This document shows positions 1-10,851 of a DNA stretch of 64,000 bases, piece after piece. Positions within the stretch are counted from its first letter, which is position 1. Each line of letters opens with the position of its first letter. The notes below the pieces were generated by a model that ran no database searches, was not told where the DNA came from, and saw only the letters and a program-made list of their open reading frames with translations. Made by a program: the position numbers and the translations under genes. Source of the DNA: Gigaspora margarita (lineage: Eukaryota > Glomeromycota > Glomeromycetes > Diversisporales > Gigasporaceae); contig WTPW01000592.1 in assembly GCA_009809945.1 (NCBI GenBank), positions 151,131 through 215,130 on the forward strand, written 5' to 3'.

Positions 1-1519
1 CCNNTAATTTTCAAATTAGCTGTAATATCGAATTAGTTTAGCTCATATTGGAATTATTGTAATTGCAAGTGATTGCAGTAAAAATTTGTTACAAACTTAC
101 TCGTTATTCCAGTATGTGATTATGGCGATTTGCAGAAAGATGTAATTTTAGCTAATTTTTTGATTCTCTTACAATCTTAAAAGATTTCAAATAGATATTG
201 ATGTTACTTGATTAAAAAATATAATTGATAGTCAATTTAGAATCTTAGAAATTTTCAACTCTTATCATCATGAAAATCATAGTTATGCCTTTCTGCAAAC
301 TGCTACAAGATTGAGGAAGTTTGCATTCGAATTTTTGCGATCTCTATCGTGAGTTATTGTAAACTACTATTACAGTGACATTATAAACGTGGTTAAGGTT
401 GATTTATATTTGAATTATTGCAATTTCTACGTAATTAAGCTTGAGTCAGTTTGTATCGAAATTCAGATTTCAAATTGCGCGTTACTGTAAAAAAACTGAA
501 ATAGAATTTACCACTCTAGTGACCAGTGTATGTGGTTGAGTTAGCTTGCATTGAATTATTGTGATTTCAACGTGTTTGAAATTGTTAGTTTGATCTGAAT
601 TACTGTAAAAATTGTTGCAAAACTTATCTGCTACTTAAGTGGCAATAGCATGTATCAAGCTGCTATAAGAAAGTTTATTTTAAAATTTTCTGTATTCCAA
701 AGACGCAGTATGTAGTTAAGGTTGAATCAGCTTGTATTGGAATAAATTGTGGTTTTTATAGCGAATCACCATAAATTCTGTTAAAGGACTTTCTTACTAT
801 TCTGGCAAAGACAAAAAAAATGTTTGTTTGTACTGAATTACAAGACTTTATTGTGAGTTCCTATAAAAAAATTCCGTTACGAATTTACTTGATATAATAT
901 GTAAAGGTTGAGTTAGTTTCGAAGAAATTGTGAAAATTCTCTTACAGAACTTGCTCGCCATCTTGCAAACTACAGAAATGGTTAAGGTTGAATTAGTCTG
1001 TACTGGAATTCATGATTTCTTTTGAGTTGCTGTAAAAAATTCTATTATAACAATTCTTGAAAGCTATTTCCCTGCCAACTCATTCCCCTGATACCGTTAT
1101 GTTGACATACTATTTTATCTACAGTGCATTTTTTCGATAAGATATATACTCGATATTACATGTTTTCAATAATTCTTAGACATTAACTTGAAAATCATTT
1201 TTTTGACAAAAAATTAGGGCTGGTCTGATTCATGTTTAAGAAAAGGATTGTAAAAAATAGGTAATATCAAGTATGTCAGTACTGTATTACAGTCTCAACG
1301 AAATGAGTTTGCAGAAATAACTTTCAGAAATCGTACCGTGATCGTGTTCCACTACCTAGTTGGCTTAAAATTAAAGTAACACGTGAAAGTCAATTTTTAA
1401 AATCATAATAGGAAATAACCAGTCCTATATCTCGATAGATCTATTATGTATGATGATGATATTGATCATTCAAATGGACGTCATAATTTCATCATCGTTT
1501 TTCAAAAATTTCCCACATA
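1..1519. repeat. Degenerate tandem repeat region, no gene
   Basis: Up to about position 1075 the same phrases recur in loose order: a stretch reading 'ggttaaggttgaattag', then 'ttgtattggaattattg', then a 'ttactgtaaaaa' stretch followed by 'gttacaaacttactcg'. They recur roughly every 150-250 bases (for example near 60, 400, 540, 720 and 980). I see an old, diverged tandem array with no open frame. From 1075 to 1519 nothing recognisable is present. Confidence 0.4.
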
Positions 1520-1521
1520 TA

Positions 1522-1802
1522 CCGTAAATTTCGGTGCAAGGTACCCCCCGTGATCGGTACCCCCTTGATTTGTACCGGGTACGTTTCAAGGTCACTCAAC
1601 ATGGATTTTGTAAGAGACCCGGGTACAAATCAAAGGCCGATTTACTCATAATGTTTTTTTTACTTATGGGCTAATATACGCTCCTTACAAGATACCCCCC
1701 ATGTAATATACCCTGTTCCGCCCAATATACCCGGGGTATAAATCAAGGTTTGTTGTTACGTGGAATGTAAAATACCCGGGTACCTTGCACCGAAATTTAC
1801 GG
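1522..1802. mobile_element. MITE with CCGTA ends and TA target duplication
   Basis: The element is 281 bp and begins with ccgtaaatttcggtgcaagg and ends with its reverse complement, flanked on each side by TA. The interior is rich in short runs of C or G (gtacccccc, ccgggtata) arranged as further inverted repeats. TA duplications point to the Tc1/mariner/pogo class. No coding capacity is seen, so it is non-autonomous. Confidence 0.8.
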
Positions 1803-1804
1803 TA

Positions 1805-2861
1805 GATCAAGATTTTTGGATACAGCCAAAAACATTAAACCCAATAAATTATTATTGCTGTAATATTACGAAAAACATTGCACGCATGTGATATATGTTG
1901 GGAGTGAGTCCGGCGTGATGTTGCGTAATGCAGACCGGCTGACTAATGAAATAAGCAGTTTCCACAGGATTTGGACCATTCCCACTTGATGTGCTGGGAA
2001 TATTTGATTGAGTTTTTTTTTTTTTTGAGTTAAGAGTAGTCTTCCATACGGCATGTCTATGAGGGGTGGGACAGGGTTGAAAATTGAATTTTTGGCATTT
2101 CAGTGAGCACATATGTAGTCGATGTATATACTGTTATACTTATCTATTCTTGTTTGGGAGCTGGTGATCTCATAATTTCCTCATAATTACCGGATCGGAA
2201 GTTGATAGAAAGTCTGTCATGTCAAGTTTCTGTATTTTCCCATGACGTAACCTTTGCACTGCCCGGTACCTCACCAGATCCGGAAGTTGATAAAAAGTCA
2301 TGTGTTCTATTTTTTTTTCTTTTCTCATGATACTAATTTGCTGCCCGGTGCACGATTTTATATTTGGCTGTGTTCACATGCCTGGTTCCCAGCTTAGGTT
2401 TTGTTGACTGCATGTCAACTTGAATTAATATGATAGATTCAATCACAATACGCTTAAAAAAAATCGCAAGAAAGGTGTGATAATAGCAATTATAGCAGTT
2501 TACAAAATGTATGGCCCTGTGATTTTTGTGAGGATAGCTAGAAACTATTGCAAAAGGGTCGCAGTGGTCGCACCTTTTTGAAACTGCTATAGAGTGGGTT
2601 TTAAAAACTGGAAACCTGGAATTCTACTATAATAGAGATTTGTAACTTTTTTTGTAAAATGAAGACCACCACCACATCGTGGGGATTCATGATTTACAGA
2701 ATTTTCACTAATACAGTAGGTATATGGAAAAATAGCTATGGCGTTATTTTCATTTTTTTTTTCATACAAGCACGGAGTATTCCTGATCATGATATATTCA
2801 CACAGTCATGACTTGAATTACGTATACTTACTGGTATTAACAAAAAAAACCGTAACCCTTT
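1805..2861. other. Non-coding stretch with a short tandem duplication
   Basis: No gene is recognised. A segment containing 'cggaagttgatagaaagtc' and 'gcccggta' is duplicated with a period of about 85 bases (first copy from about 2189, second from about 2274). The open frames here are short and without recognisable motifs. Confidence 0.4.
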
Positions 2862-3126
2862 CTTAAAATTAGGGATGTTAATGGAGTGCTCCAGGGTGGT
2901 GTGGTGCATACTCTGGCAGAGTATCTCTTAACACCACACCACGCTGAAGTATGAATCAGAGCATACTCCAAAGCGTAGCCCGGAGTATAACCCGGAGTAT
3001 AACCCGGAGTACTATGTGCTAAGCACTATGCAATACTCCGGAGTTTATAATAAGACTTCCATATGATTGGATGATTTAAATTAATTGTCCAGACTAAATG
3101 TTATTTAAAGCTATTTATCATTATTC

Positions 3127-3307
3127 CTGGGACATCTTATGAAAAAAATAGCCGAAAAATATTCTGCCAATTCGATCTTGGTATAATCTAGGATAACGTT
3201 TATTATTTACGGAGATAGTCTAAATTAGACTATCTCCGTAAATAATATGCCAAAATCAAATCGGCAAAATATTTGTTCGGTTAATTTTTTTATAAGACGT
3301 ATGGTGT
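3127..3307. mobile_element. Foldback MITE inside the hAT element
   Basis: The two halves are inverted copies around a perfect palindrome centred near 3226 (ggagatagtctaa / ttagactatctcc). The outer arms pair 'catcttatgaaaaaaatagcc' on the left with 'ggttaatttttttataagacg' on the right. No coding capacity is seen. A direct target duplication was not identified. Confidence 0.6.
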
Positions 3308-3409
3308 AATAGCCCGAAATTCGTCTAACTGGCCAGCGCAAGTCAATTGCCCAGGGAACTTGTTTATACTTTTAAAGTACTTTTTGAGAACGCGATTATA
3401 AAATCGGTA

Positions 3410-3995
3410 AGTATCGGATTTAAAAATTAGGAGTTGAAAAAGATGAGCACAAAGCATTCATTTACTACCAAAATCGCTGATATTGGTAATGTTAAAGGAA
3501 TATTTAAAGTTGGGCAATGTAATTATTATGGAATCGGATTTATAAAAATGAAAGCAGTATTTTATATACAATCAAAAATTTGCAGAGATGGGACGCTGCT
3601 GGAACACAAAAGGAATTGGTGTTGTAAACATGAACGTAAGGCATTCATTTATCATTAGAAATCTGCTAATATAAGGGATGCCGATGGAATAATGATAGTT
3701 GAACATCGTTATCACATTGGAATTGGTGTTGAAATGGACGAATTAAGGCATTAATTTATCATCAAAAATCGGCATAGATGTGGAATGCTAGTGGAACATA
3801 TGATGTTGGATGAACATAAGCCACTCGAATATTATCAAAAATCTGCAGAGATGGGCCTCGCTAGTGGAATATATATAATTAGATGTTATTAGAATGGAAT
3901 TGAGGTTGAAAAAGGATGAACATAAGATATTGCAATATCTGCAGAGATGGGCCACGCTGTTGGATTGTCATCAGTTGCGGAATGTTATTGAAATG
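3410..3995 (+). pseudogene. Decayed Sel1-like repeat (SLR) array
   Basis: Translating this stretch with frame changes gives repeated fragments of the Sel1-like repeat. Examples are GIGVEKDEHKAFIYY-like segments, (K)SAEMG segments and 'ADGTYNVGYCY'-like segments. An open piece at 3434-3658 contains KDIGNVKGIFKVGQC-like and ERKAFIYH segments. At least five repeat starts can be counted, near 3434, 3540, 3620, 3720 and 3840, each broken by stops or frameshifts. SLR proteins are alpha-helical repeat adaptors that bind other proteins, and they are strongly expanded in Glomeromycotina. The array lies wholly inside a hAT-type element, so it is probably captured host sequence. It cannot make a protein as it stands. 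Confidence 0.75.
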
Positions 3996-4011
3996 GAATT
4001 GGAATTAGGGT

Positions 4012-4175
4012 TCCGCAAACTCAAATCAAATCAATTAGATTGATTTGAATTTGATTTGATTTGTTTAAATCAAATATTGAGCTAATTTGAATTCGATCAA
4101 ATCAAATCGAATCAAATATAAAGTTAATAGGTATTTGATTTGATTTGGTTTGTTATTCGATTAATATGAACCGCC
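4012..4175. repeat. AAATC-rich low-complexity repeat with possible element ends
   Basis: Repeated variants of 'tttgatttgattt' and 'aaatcaaatc' fill this stretch in both orientations. It is introduced by 'agggttccgcaaactc' and followed by a 'gaacc' end, which could be the remains of a small terminal inverted repeat. No target duplication was found. Confidence 0.4.
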
Positions 4176-5128
4176 CATTATACATGAACGTAAGTCGTAT
4201 ACAGTATATATACAAGCGAAGTAAGAAAGCGCTAAGATTTATTATATACTCCCACATGTACGTATCTTTATAATCTCTGTCGTATGCATACGTATCTATA
4301 ATCTCTATCATATGAATATCTATAATCTCTCTTGCATACATTCATATGCTATTACCTTTTTCACATGAGCCTCAATTTCATATAAGCCACAAATTAGGTT
4401 ATCCTCGCGATAATAACCCTAGCTTCAACATTCTCAAAAAGTACTTATATCAGCCAATCATGCAAATGTCAGCCTATAAGGTATATGATAAAAATATATT
4501 TATACGTACGTACATACATTCAACGGTTTTATAAATTTATCATCTAGTCACGTCGCTAAAATACTGTTAAATATCCCTATTCACCAATCGTGGGTGTTAT
4601 TTCGCAAGTTGAAATTCTTTAGTGCCAACTATATCTTCATTTTTCACTTGCCGATTTTGCATTATGAGCTGATCCCTATTATGAACGTTATCTAGTCTGT
4701 TAAAAAGAATCCTAAAATATATCTTAGCTTAGTTAAAAGGTTCGAAGTAAAAAAATTTTAGAAGTTATTAAATAAAAAGATACTTTAAATTATAAATTTT
4801 AAATTTACAATGAAAATTTTTGATTCTTGGATTCAAATAGCTATTGTCAATGCGTATCTGATTAAAGCTGACAAATAAAATTTAAACATTCGCCGTGTTG
4901 AATGGCACCACTCAAACTGCCATTCGAATCGTGCCACATAAATTTTTCGATTACCCATACATTAACCCCCCCACATTTGTATATTCATTAAATGTTAGTC
5001 AAAATCCGTCTAAACTTGATGATTGACATATAATCTCCTGTTAACGTGGCATCCACTTATTTGGTCAAAAAAGTCAAACGAGATTATATACGTACATGTA
5101 CATACATATGTTTCTGCAATTTAGGTGG

Positions 5129-5335
5129 CCTGTACTTAAGGGGCTAGTAAACGATTGTTTGAGTAAGTTAAGCTTGTACTAAAGGGGCAAAGTAAACAAT
5201 AGCTTGGGCGAGTCACGCTTGTACTAAAAGGGCTAGTAAACGAGCTTGTGTGAGTCATGCTTGTACTAAAGGGGCAAAGTAAACGATGGCTTGAATGAGA
5301 CATGCTTGTGCTAGGGGGGCTAGCAAACGATAGCT
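5129..5335. repeat. Minisatellite, five units of about 42-45 bp
   Basis: Each unit has the form 'cttgtactaaaggggc' followed by 'agtaaacgat' and 'gcttg..gagtca'. Five units with small differences are present, close to the right end of the hAT element. The open frame read on the minus strand across it is only a translation of the repeat. Confidence 0.75.
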
Positions 5336-5530
5336 TGTAATATAAATTAACAAAAAATATATAATACTCCGGAGTATAATCCACTTTATATAATAGTATT
5401 ACTCCAAAGTATTTTACAGGTATCTTAATAACCCGAGGTGGTGTCATGCCAAAACCACACCGATATGGAGTGGGGTATACTTTAGGATTACTCCGGAGTA
5501 TATTACTCCATTAACATCCCTACTTAAAAT

Positions 5531-6195
5531 AGACAATTGAAATTCGTAACCCTTACTAAAAAAGGAATCCACAGAAATCAGGTTAAGCGACATCAAAAAA
5601 GTTGAAGGAAACCATCCCTATACACATTTCATGTTACACAAGAAACGTGATCGTACTGGTAAATGAAATCTACGTTTTCTATTTAACCTTCTAACCTTCT
5701 ATAACCTATTTATACTTGTTTAATATAAATTCTACTCTAAAACTAACCTCTAACCTTAACCCCTAACCCTAAGAAATACACACCAAAAAATTTTGTTTTT
5801 CTGAGATTTTGTTAATTATTTATACTATAATTTGGATTTCATTATGATCTCCCACATTAACAATATCAGGGCGTAGGTCGATTTCCGAACACGTGATCTT
5901 CCGAAGTAAATTAGCCAATTAAAAATCAGGATCAGGTGTAACATAAAGAAATTCAAAAAACGTCCGCTTTGCAAAAATCGTGTTTATCGCGAAATTTAGA
6001 CTAACAAATCATCCATCTCGCTTTAATAAAAAGGTTTCCTCGCGCAATTTGCTATATAATATCCTTTCTAACCACCAACATGTACCCAAACCCAGTGTAT
6101 AAATTCCATATGCACATGTTTTTAAAAGTTAACATATTTTGGCCAGAAATGTGCACGTAATTCACACACTTTGGGGTTAAATAGTGCTCCAAAAT
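5531..6195. other. Non-coding; degenerate telomere-like repeat
   Basis: Between about 5692 and 5772 the sequence repeats variants of 'ctaacctt' ending in 'ccctaaccctaag', a degenerate match to the fungal telomere repeat CCCTAA. It is too short and impure to be a telomere. The remainder shows no recognisable gene. Confidence 0.4.
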
Positions 6196-6368
6196 AGAGT
6201 AAACACCTCTATCCGGATTTATATATCCGGATATATGTCATGTAATATAACGTGACATAGTGTTTTTAAATCCTGATATAAATAAATCCAGATTTAAATT
6301 TAAATCCGGATATATGCTATGTTAAAAACCGGATATAAAAAATATATCCGGATCGAGGTATTAACTCT
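6196..6368. mobile_element. Small TIR element with ATCCGGAT palindromes
   Basis: The left end 'agagtaaacacctctatccg' is matched in reverse by the right end 'cggatcgaggtattaactct', with two differences. The interior carries several copies of the palindrome atccggat. The length of 173 bp and absence of coding capacity fit a MITE. I could not assign a target duplication. Confidence 0.55.
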
Positions 6369-7166
6369 ACGCCATAAAATAAGAAGTTGTGCACATAGAG
6401 CACACTTGCACATAATTTATTGTATATATATTCAGATTTATCTATATAAATTTAATTATATAACAGAGTCATATAGTGCGTACAATGTGCACAAGATTCA
6501 CATACTTTTGGGATCAGGTTTTATACACAGCCCAAACCCCAAACATAAATTATTTTTTTCTCAAAGACTATTGATGCCAGAAAATCACACGATCGGAAAA
6601 TCGATCCTATGCCCTGTCAATTTCGTGTACTGTAGTTCTTTATAGTATTCATCTGCAAAATAAATTTGCATCAATATATATGTACAGTATTTATAAAAAA
6701 TTTTACAGATTGACTAAGCATGAAAACTTAAAATCTGCCAAAATCAATTTATTGGCAAGAATGTAATCTATACCAATTGTAATAAAGTACTTTGTAATTG
6801 CAAAAATGAATGAAAAAATAATTTATTGTAGAAATATTAAAAATACTAAAAAATCTGTATTATCAATTTTATTACTTGTTTTACCTATATAAATTTGATT
6901 ATTTAGTATATAAAACATTCCATTTATGTGTTCATGTCAGGTATAAATGTAACATTATGTACTGTATGTATGCATAATAAAAACATAATACGAAAATATA
7001 TAGTATAAAAAATATTTTTTTTAAGGAATTTTAAAAAAAAACTTCTACGTATACTATTAAGAAAAAAGGTTAAAACACTAATAATACAAGTAAAAAGGTA
7101 TTTGACTGCATAAAATAAAATTATCACGTCAAATAATCAAATACAATAAAGATGGCAAATAAACCA
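6369..7166. other. AT-rich intergenic stretch, nothing recognised
   Basis: Only short open frames without recognisable motifs are present. The part next to 7166 lies downstream of the membrane-protein gene and would contain its 3' untranslated region. Confidence 0.4.
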
Positions 7167-7990
7167 TCAATAACTTGTAACAACTTGATTGTTTGTCATG
7201 TTAGACTCTTCAGTTCTTCTAGGTGATGAAGTATAACCTTTTTCGTGCTTAATAATCGTAGCATAATCAGCAATAACTTTTGCAAAATAACCCTATCGAA
7301 TTCGGATAAATTAATCATTAAATATTACAAATTTTAAACCAAAGTTTATATTTAAGTAAGATAAATTAAGCATACCCCAAGAATAGCTTCAATGAAATGA
7401 ATGATTACAAAAAACATAAGATAATCAAAAAGACCATTTGAAGAAGTAACGACGACCAAATAGATGGCATATGCAAAATGAAGAACTATGATAAAAATAA
7501 AAAGCACAGAAAATATTTTCAAGGGTTGTACAGGATCCTATATATTTAAGCAAAAAATGAGGTAGTAAGCTTTAAGATGTTAGAAAATCATAATTAATAT
7601 ACTATACATACCCCATTGCCAACAACAATAAGTCCAAATCCACATACTAAAATAGTTAGAGAATTCAAAACTAAAGCAATTAAACCCGTTGATCCAAGAT
7701 CAACTAGCATAATAAATTAAAAATATTAGTATTTATAAATAAGGAGAGGCAATTAAATAAAAATGAAAATTACTAATATAAGGGTTTGTAATAATCTGAA
7801 CATTTTGAATAAGGCTATATATTCCTCCAAACTAGATATGTTGAAATTGACAACGCAACTTTAGTTAGCATATGGACATGAAAACTTTTATTTAAAATTA
7901 TTAAAAGTGACATACTATAGAAAGAAGCAATATAGTCATAACACCTGCTCTTATAGGAATGCAAACACAACATTTATTCATTGGAGTCAT
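7167..7990 (-). CDS. Five-exon gene for a small four-helix membrane protein
   Basis: This model comes from splice sites, not from one long frame. Exons on the minus strand are 7990-7916, 7831-7774, 7703-7612, 7537-7376 and 7292-7167. They total 513 nt and 170 residues, with ATG at 7990 and TGA at 7169-7167. All four introns (57-84 nt) begin GT (GTATGT, GTAATT, GTATGT, GTATGC) and end AG. Intron 1 has a GCTAAC branch-like motif, and phase is kept throughout. The protein starts MTPMNKCCVCIPIRAGV. Hydrophobic helices lie at about residues 13-30, 50-72, 81-105 and 109-128, followed by a polar 40-residue tail rich in Ser, Thr and charged residues. The Cys-Cys-x-Cys-Ile-Pro start followed by a helix recalls small uncharacterised four-helix membrane proteins of fungi; function is unknown. 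It is the only non-transposon gene that appears intact in the window. Confidence 0.82.
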
Positions 7991-8385
7991 TTTTTGATTA
8001 TTTGATCGATTATTAGGCAAAAAAATTTTCAATTTCAATTGATGTATTTATAAACTTGAAGCGCTTGAGTCAAGTGCAACATTGTGTCATAAGTCTTTAT
8101 TTAAACAGGATAAATGAAAATTTTCATTTATAATTATTTGAATCATAAATGACATTATTCGAATAGAACTTTCAAAGTTTAGATCATCAAAACAATGCAT
8201 AAATTAGTCAAGTCTTTATGCAAACAAATTAGGCTTTATAAAATATAATATATATATCTATGTCATTATGCAAACAAATTAGGCTTTATAAAATATAATA
8301 TAAATATATGCCATTATACAAGAAATTGTTATTGAGAAACACAGGTACTATTTACATTCTAAATCTAAAGTAATCTCTAATAGTA
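7991..8385. repeat. Upstream region with a 50-bp tandem duplication
   Basis: The segment from 8216 to about 8311 consists of two copies, 50 bases apart, containing 'ttatgcaaacaaattaggc' and 'tttataaaatataatat'. The rest would hold the promoter of the membrane-protein gene, but I see no motif I would assign. Confidence 0.55.
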
Positions 8386-8734
8386 AGGGGTAATTTGGCG
8401 AATTTTGATGTCGCATGATCTAATGGTCGGAATCGGATAATTTTTATGCCATTCGATTCGATGAGACGAATCGAATGGCACCAAGCTCACCTGTTCTGAT
8501 CACTGGGTCACAAAATATCTTCGATTCTTTGTTATGTTTTCACTTCGTCAAATACCCCTCAAGGATCATTTTTATGCAACATATAATTGATGATATTTTG
8601 TGGTCCGGTGGTTAGAGTCGGATAAACTTTATATTATTCGATTCATCTCGTCGAGACGAATCGAATGGTATAAAAATTATTCAATTCTAACAACTGGATA
8701 ACACGAGATACCATCAATTCGCCAAATTACCCCT
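8386..8734. mobile_element. TIR element with aggggtaatttggcgaa ends
   Basis: The start 'aggggtaatttggcgaatt' is mirrored at the end by 'aattcgccaaattacccct'. Inside are two copies of a hairpin built on 'attcgattcg' and 'cgaatcgaat', each followed or preceded by 'ggtcggaatcggataa'-like text. A further right-end-like copy (ttcgccaaattacccct) occurs near 8916-8932, so the right boundary may have been duplicated. No coding region is present. Confidence 0.65.
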
Positions 8735-8956
8735 ACCTCTCTAAAATTTAAGCTTTTTGATACATAATCCATTTAATGTCACTTTAAAACAAGATGTTAT
8801 ATTACTAATTTTTTTATAAAATAATTCTAAATCATATATAAAGTTTAATACAAAAAATAAAAAATTTTTTAATAATAAAAATAAAAAAGTTTTTATATTA
8901 GTTATGTTAACTTCGCCAAATTACCCCTTTCTACCTTATATCTCAACGATTTTTAC

Positions 8957-9180
8957 AGGGCTGTCCCCAAATTTCCGGGTCGGATGCGTCGGATCTAAGT
9001 CGGCGTTTAGCCCTAGTTGTTAGCAGGTTCTATAGCAAAATTATCAGCTGGGCATTTTTTACTTAATGAATGGATATGATTTATTAGTAAAATTTTTTAT
9101 GATCTTGGGGCAAAATTGATCAATTCCGATCCAGTCGACCATGATTCCGACGGAATTTTGGGGACTCCCTGTATGAGTTT
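8957..9180. repeat. Dispersed repeat, copy A
   Basis: This copy runs from a 'ccaaatttccgggtcggatg' start through 'ttagccctagttgttagc' to 'ggactccctgtatgagt'. A second, diverged copy lies at 10852-11045 plus 11431-11466. Both copies were later interrupted by a different MITE. The class of this repeat is unknown to me. Confidence 0.7.
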
Positions 9181-9415
9181 ATCTCAACTAGGGATGGGTT
9201 CGGTCATTTTTGTTCGACCGTTTTATGACCGTTGGCCGTATCTTGTGGTCCAGTTATCCAAATCGGGTGTTTTTGGTACCATTCGATTCGTTTCAATGAG
9301 ACGAATCGAATGGTACCAAAATCATTCGATTTGGATAGCTGGACCACAAGATACGGCCGACGGTCATAAAACGGTCGACCGAAAATGACCGACCGAACCC
9401 ATCCCTAATCTCAAC
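9181..9415. mobile_element. hAT-type palindromic MITE
   Basis: The element (9189-9407, 219 bp) starts TAGGGATGGGTTCGGTCA and ends with a near mirror image, CCGAACCCATCCCTA. It is flanked by the identical octamer ATCTCAAC (9181-9188 and 9408-9415). The two arms are almost fully complementary around a short centre (tttcaatgaga), so the whole element could fold into one hairpin. It includes the recurring ggtaccattcgattcg hairpin module. Confidence 0.9.
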
Positions 9416-9700
9416 ACATATTTACCACCGATAAAATCACAATTATTGATGATAGAGCCATTGGCAAGTATTACCAAAAATTTTCGCAAAATCGATGGGA
9501 CTATTTATGAGCAAGATCATAATCGATCTTTCTTAATAATTAAAAGCCATGTATGTAACTTGGATAAACTTCAAGTGCTGGTGGCACAGGAACAAAAAAG
9601 TATGTTTGAGAAACTATATACATGACGGTCGATTGACAAATTGACTAATTTGCATAAATGACATGGACAAATTTATTCATTGTTTTTATGACACAATATT

Positions 9701-9865
9701 TACCGTAAACGGCCATATAAAAGACCCGGGTCTTTTATCAGTTTAGATTCTCTAGTATACCCGGGTCTCTTATCTTTTCCAAAAATCTCAACCTATACTG
9801 TAGACCCGGGGATGATACGTGGGGGATCTACTATCATGGGGTCTTTTATATGGCCGTTTACGGTA
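9701..9865. mobile_element. MITE with CCGTA ends and TA target duplication
   Basis: The 161-bp element (9703-9863) begins ccgtaaacggccatataaaa and ends with the reverse complement, with TA on both sides. The interior has inverted copies of 'gacccgggtct'. It is non-coding and of mariner/pogo type judged by the TA duplication. Confidence 0.85.
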
Positions 9866-10849
9866 TTTGTTTCTAGAATCTTATTACTGTTTTAGAAAAT
9901 AATTTCCAAAAGTTAGTTATAAATGTTTTTCTAGAAAAGCATCTTGCATAATGAAGAGGCAAATATCTATTTTTTGCCACTTAGTACAAAAAATGTGTAA
10001 ATACTATTATATTCAATACATATCGGCCGATTTGATTCAGACCCCAGAATCAACCAATCACGATTGAGGATTATCAAAGAAATTTCGTACTTAAAATTTA
10101 GTACAGTGCGAATTACGGCCTTTTTAACTAACCTTGTATTTATAATTAAATACATAGAAAATTATGGTACTTATATATTTAATTATAAGCCAAATGTATG
10201 TTAAAAAGGTCAGTTTTTTAAAAATTTGCTTCCGAGTTTATCCTTGAAGTTGCCAACCCATCATAACCCATCGTCCCTTTCCTAAAACACCCGAGTATTT
10301 CAACAAACGGTAAAAGTGCTTCTTTCTACAGCTTAGCGTAGCTCTTTTATTGGATTTTATTGGTTTTTTAACTTGTTTAGACGCCAAAAAAGTTCTTTTG
10401 TTAGTTGTAACAAGTGCTTCGTTTGTTAGTTTTTAACATCACTTAGGAGCAAATTTTCGTGCAACAGTTTATCGAAAAAAGGCCCAAAAAATCAAATCGG
10501 CCGATATGAATAGACAATTTATACAGTTATAAATTGGGTTAAAATGACTATGGCGTAATCAGTGTTGATCACGAGAACACTATCAAATATTTGTGCTGCC
10601 TAGACTTTTTTTTTTTTTTACGTTCTCTATCAAAAATTTTTTATCCACAATAAAATCATATTTATGTTCTCATATTTATAATCTATATTTATCAATTAAA
10701 TAATCCAAATTTTCTAGAAAACACATTATTAATTTGAGAACAACCTTTGAACTACGGATGCTATCCGACTTAAACCTGCTAGTTCGTGCTTTAAAACCCA
10801 CTCAAGAAGCACTTACGTACGTAAGTACGTAGGTTGCACAATTTTTTTA
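9866..10849. other. Non-coding stretch, weak inverted repeats only
   Basis: I see a loose inverted repeat between about 10123 and 10215 (ggcctttttaacta / tgttaaaaaggtc) and a T tract near 10609. No gene is recognised. Confidence 0.35.
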
Positions 10850-10851
10850 CA

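Larger units (their letters stand above)
2862..5530. mobile_element. hAT-type element carrying Sel1-like repeat sequence
   Basis: The element proper runs from 2870 to 5522. It starts TAGGGATGTTAATGGAG and ends with the reverse complement, CTCCATTAACATCCCTA. Both sides carry the identical octamer CTTAAAAT (2862-2869 and 5523-5530). TAGGGATG ends with an 8-bp duplication are typical of the hAT superfamily. Several copies of the palindrome actccggagt lie near both ends, which resembles hAT subterminal repeats. No transposase is present. The interior holds decayed Sel1-like repeats, a foldback MITE, an (AAATC)-type repeat and a minisatellite, so it looks like a non-autonomous element that picked up host sequence. 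Confidence 0.85.

Noticed and set aside
5136..5447. Minus-strand frame of 103 codons
   Set aside because: It translates a 42-45 bp minisatellite and the palindromic end of a hAT element.
9116..9388. Plus-strand frame of 90 codons
   Set aside because: It crosses the boundary of a palindromic hAT MITE with a clear target duplication, so it cannot be an old gene.
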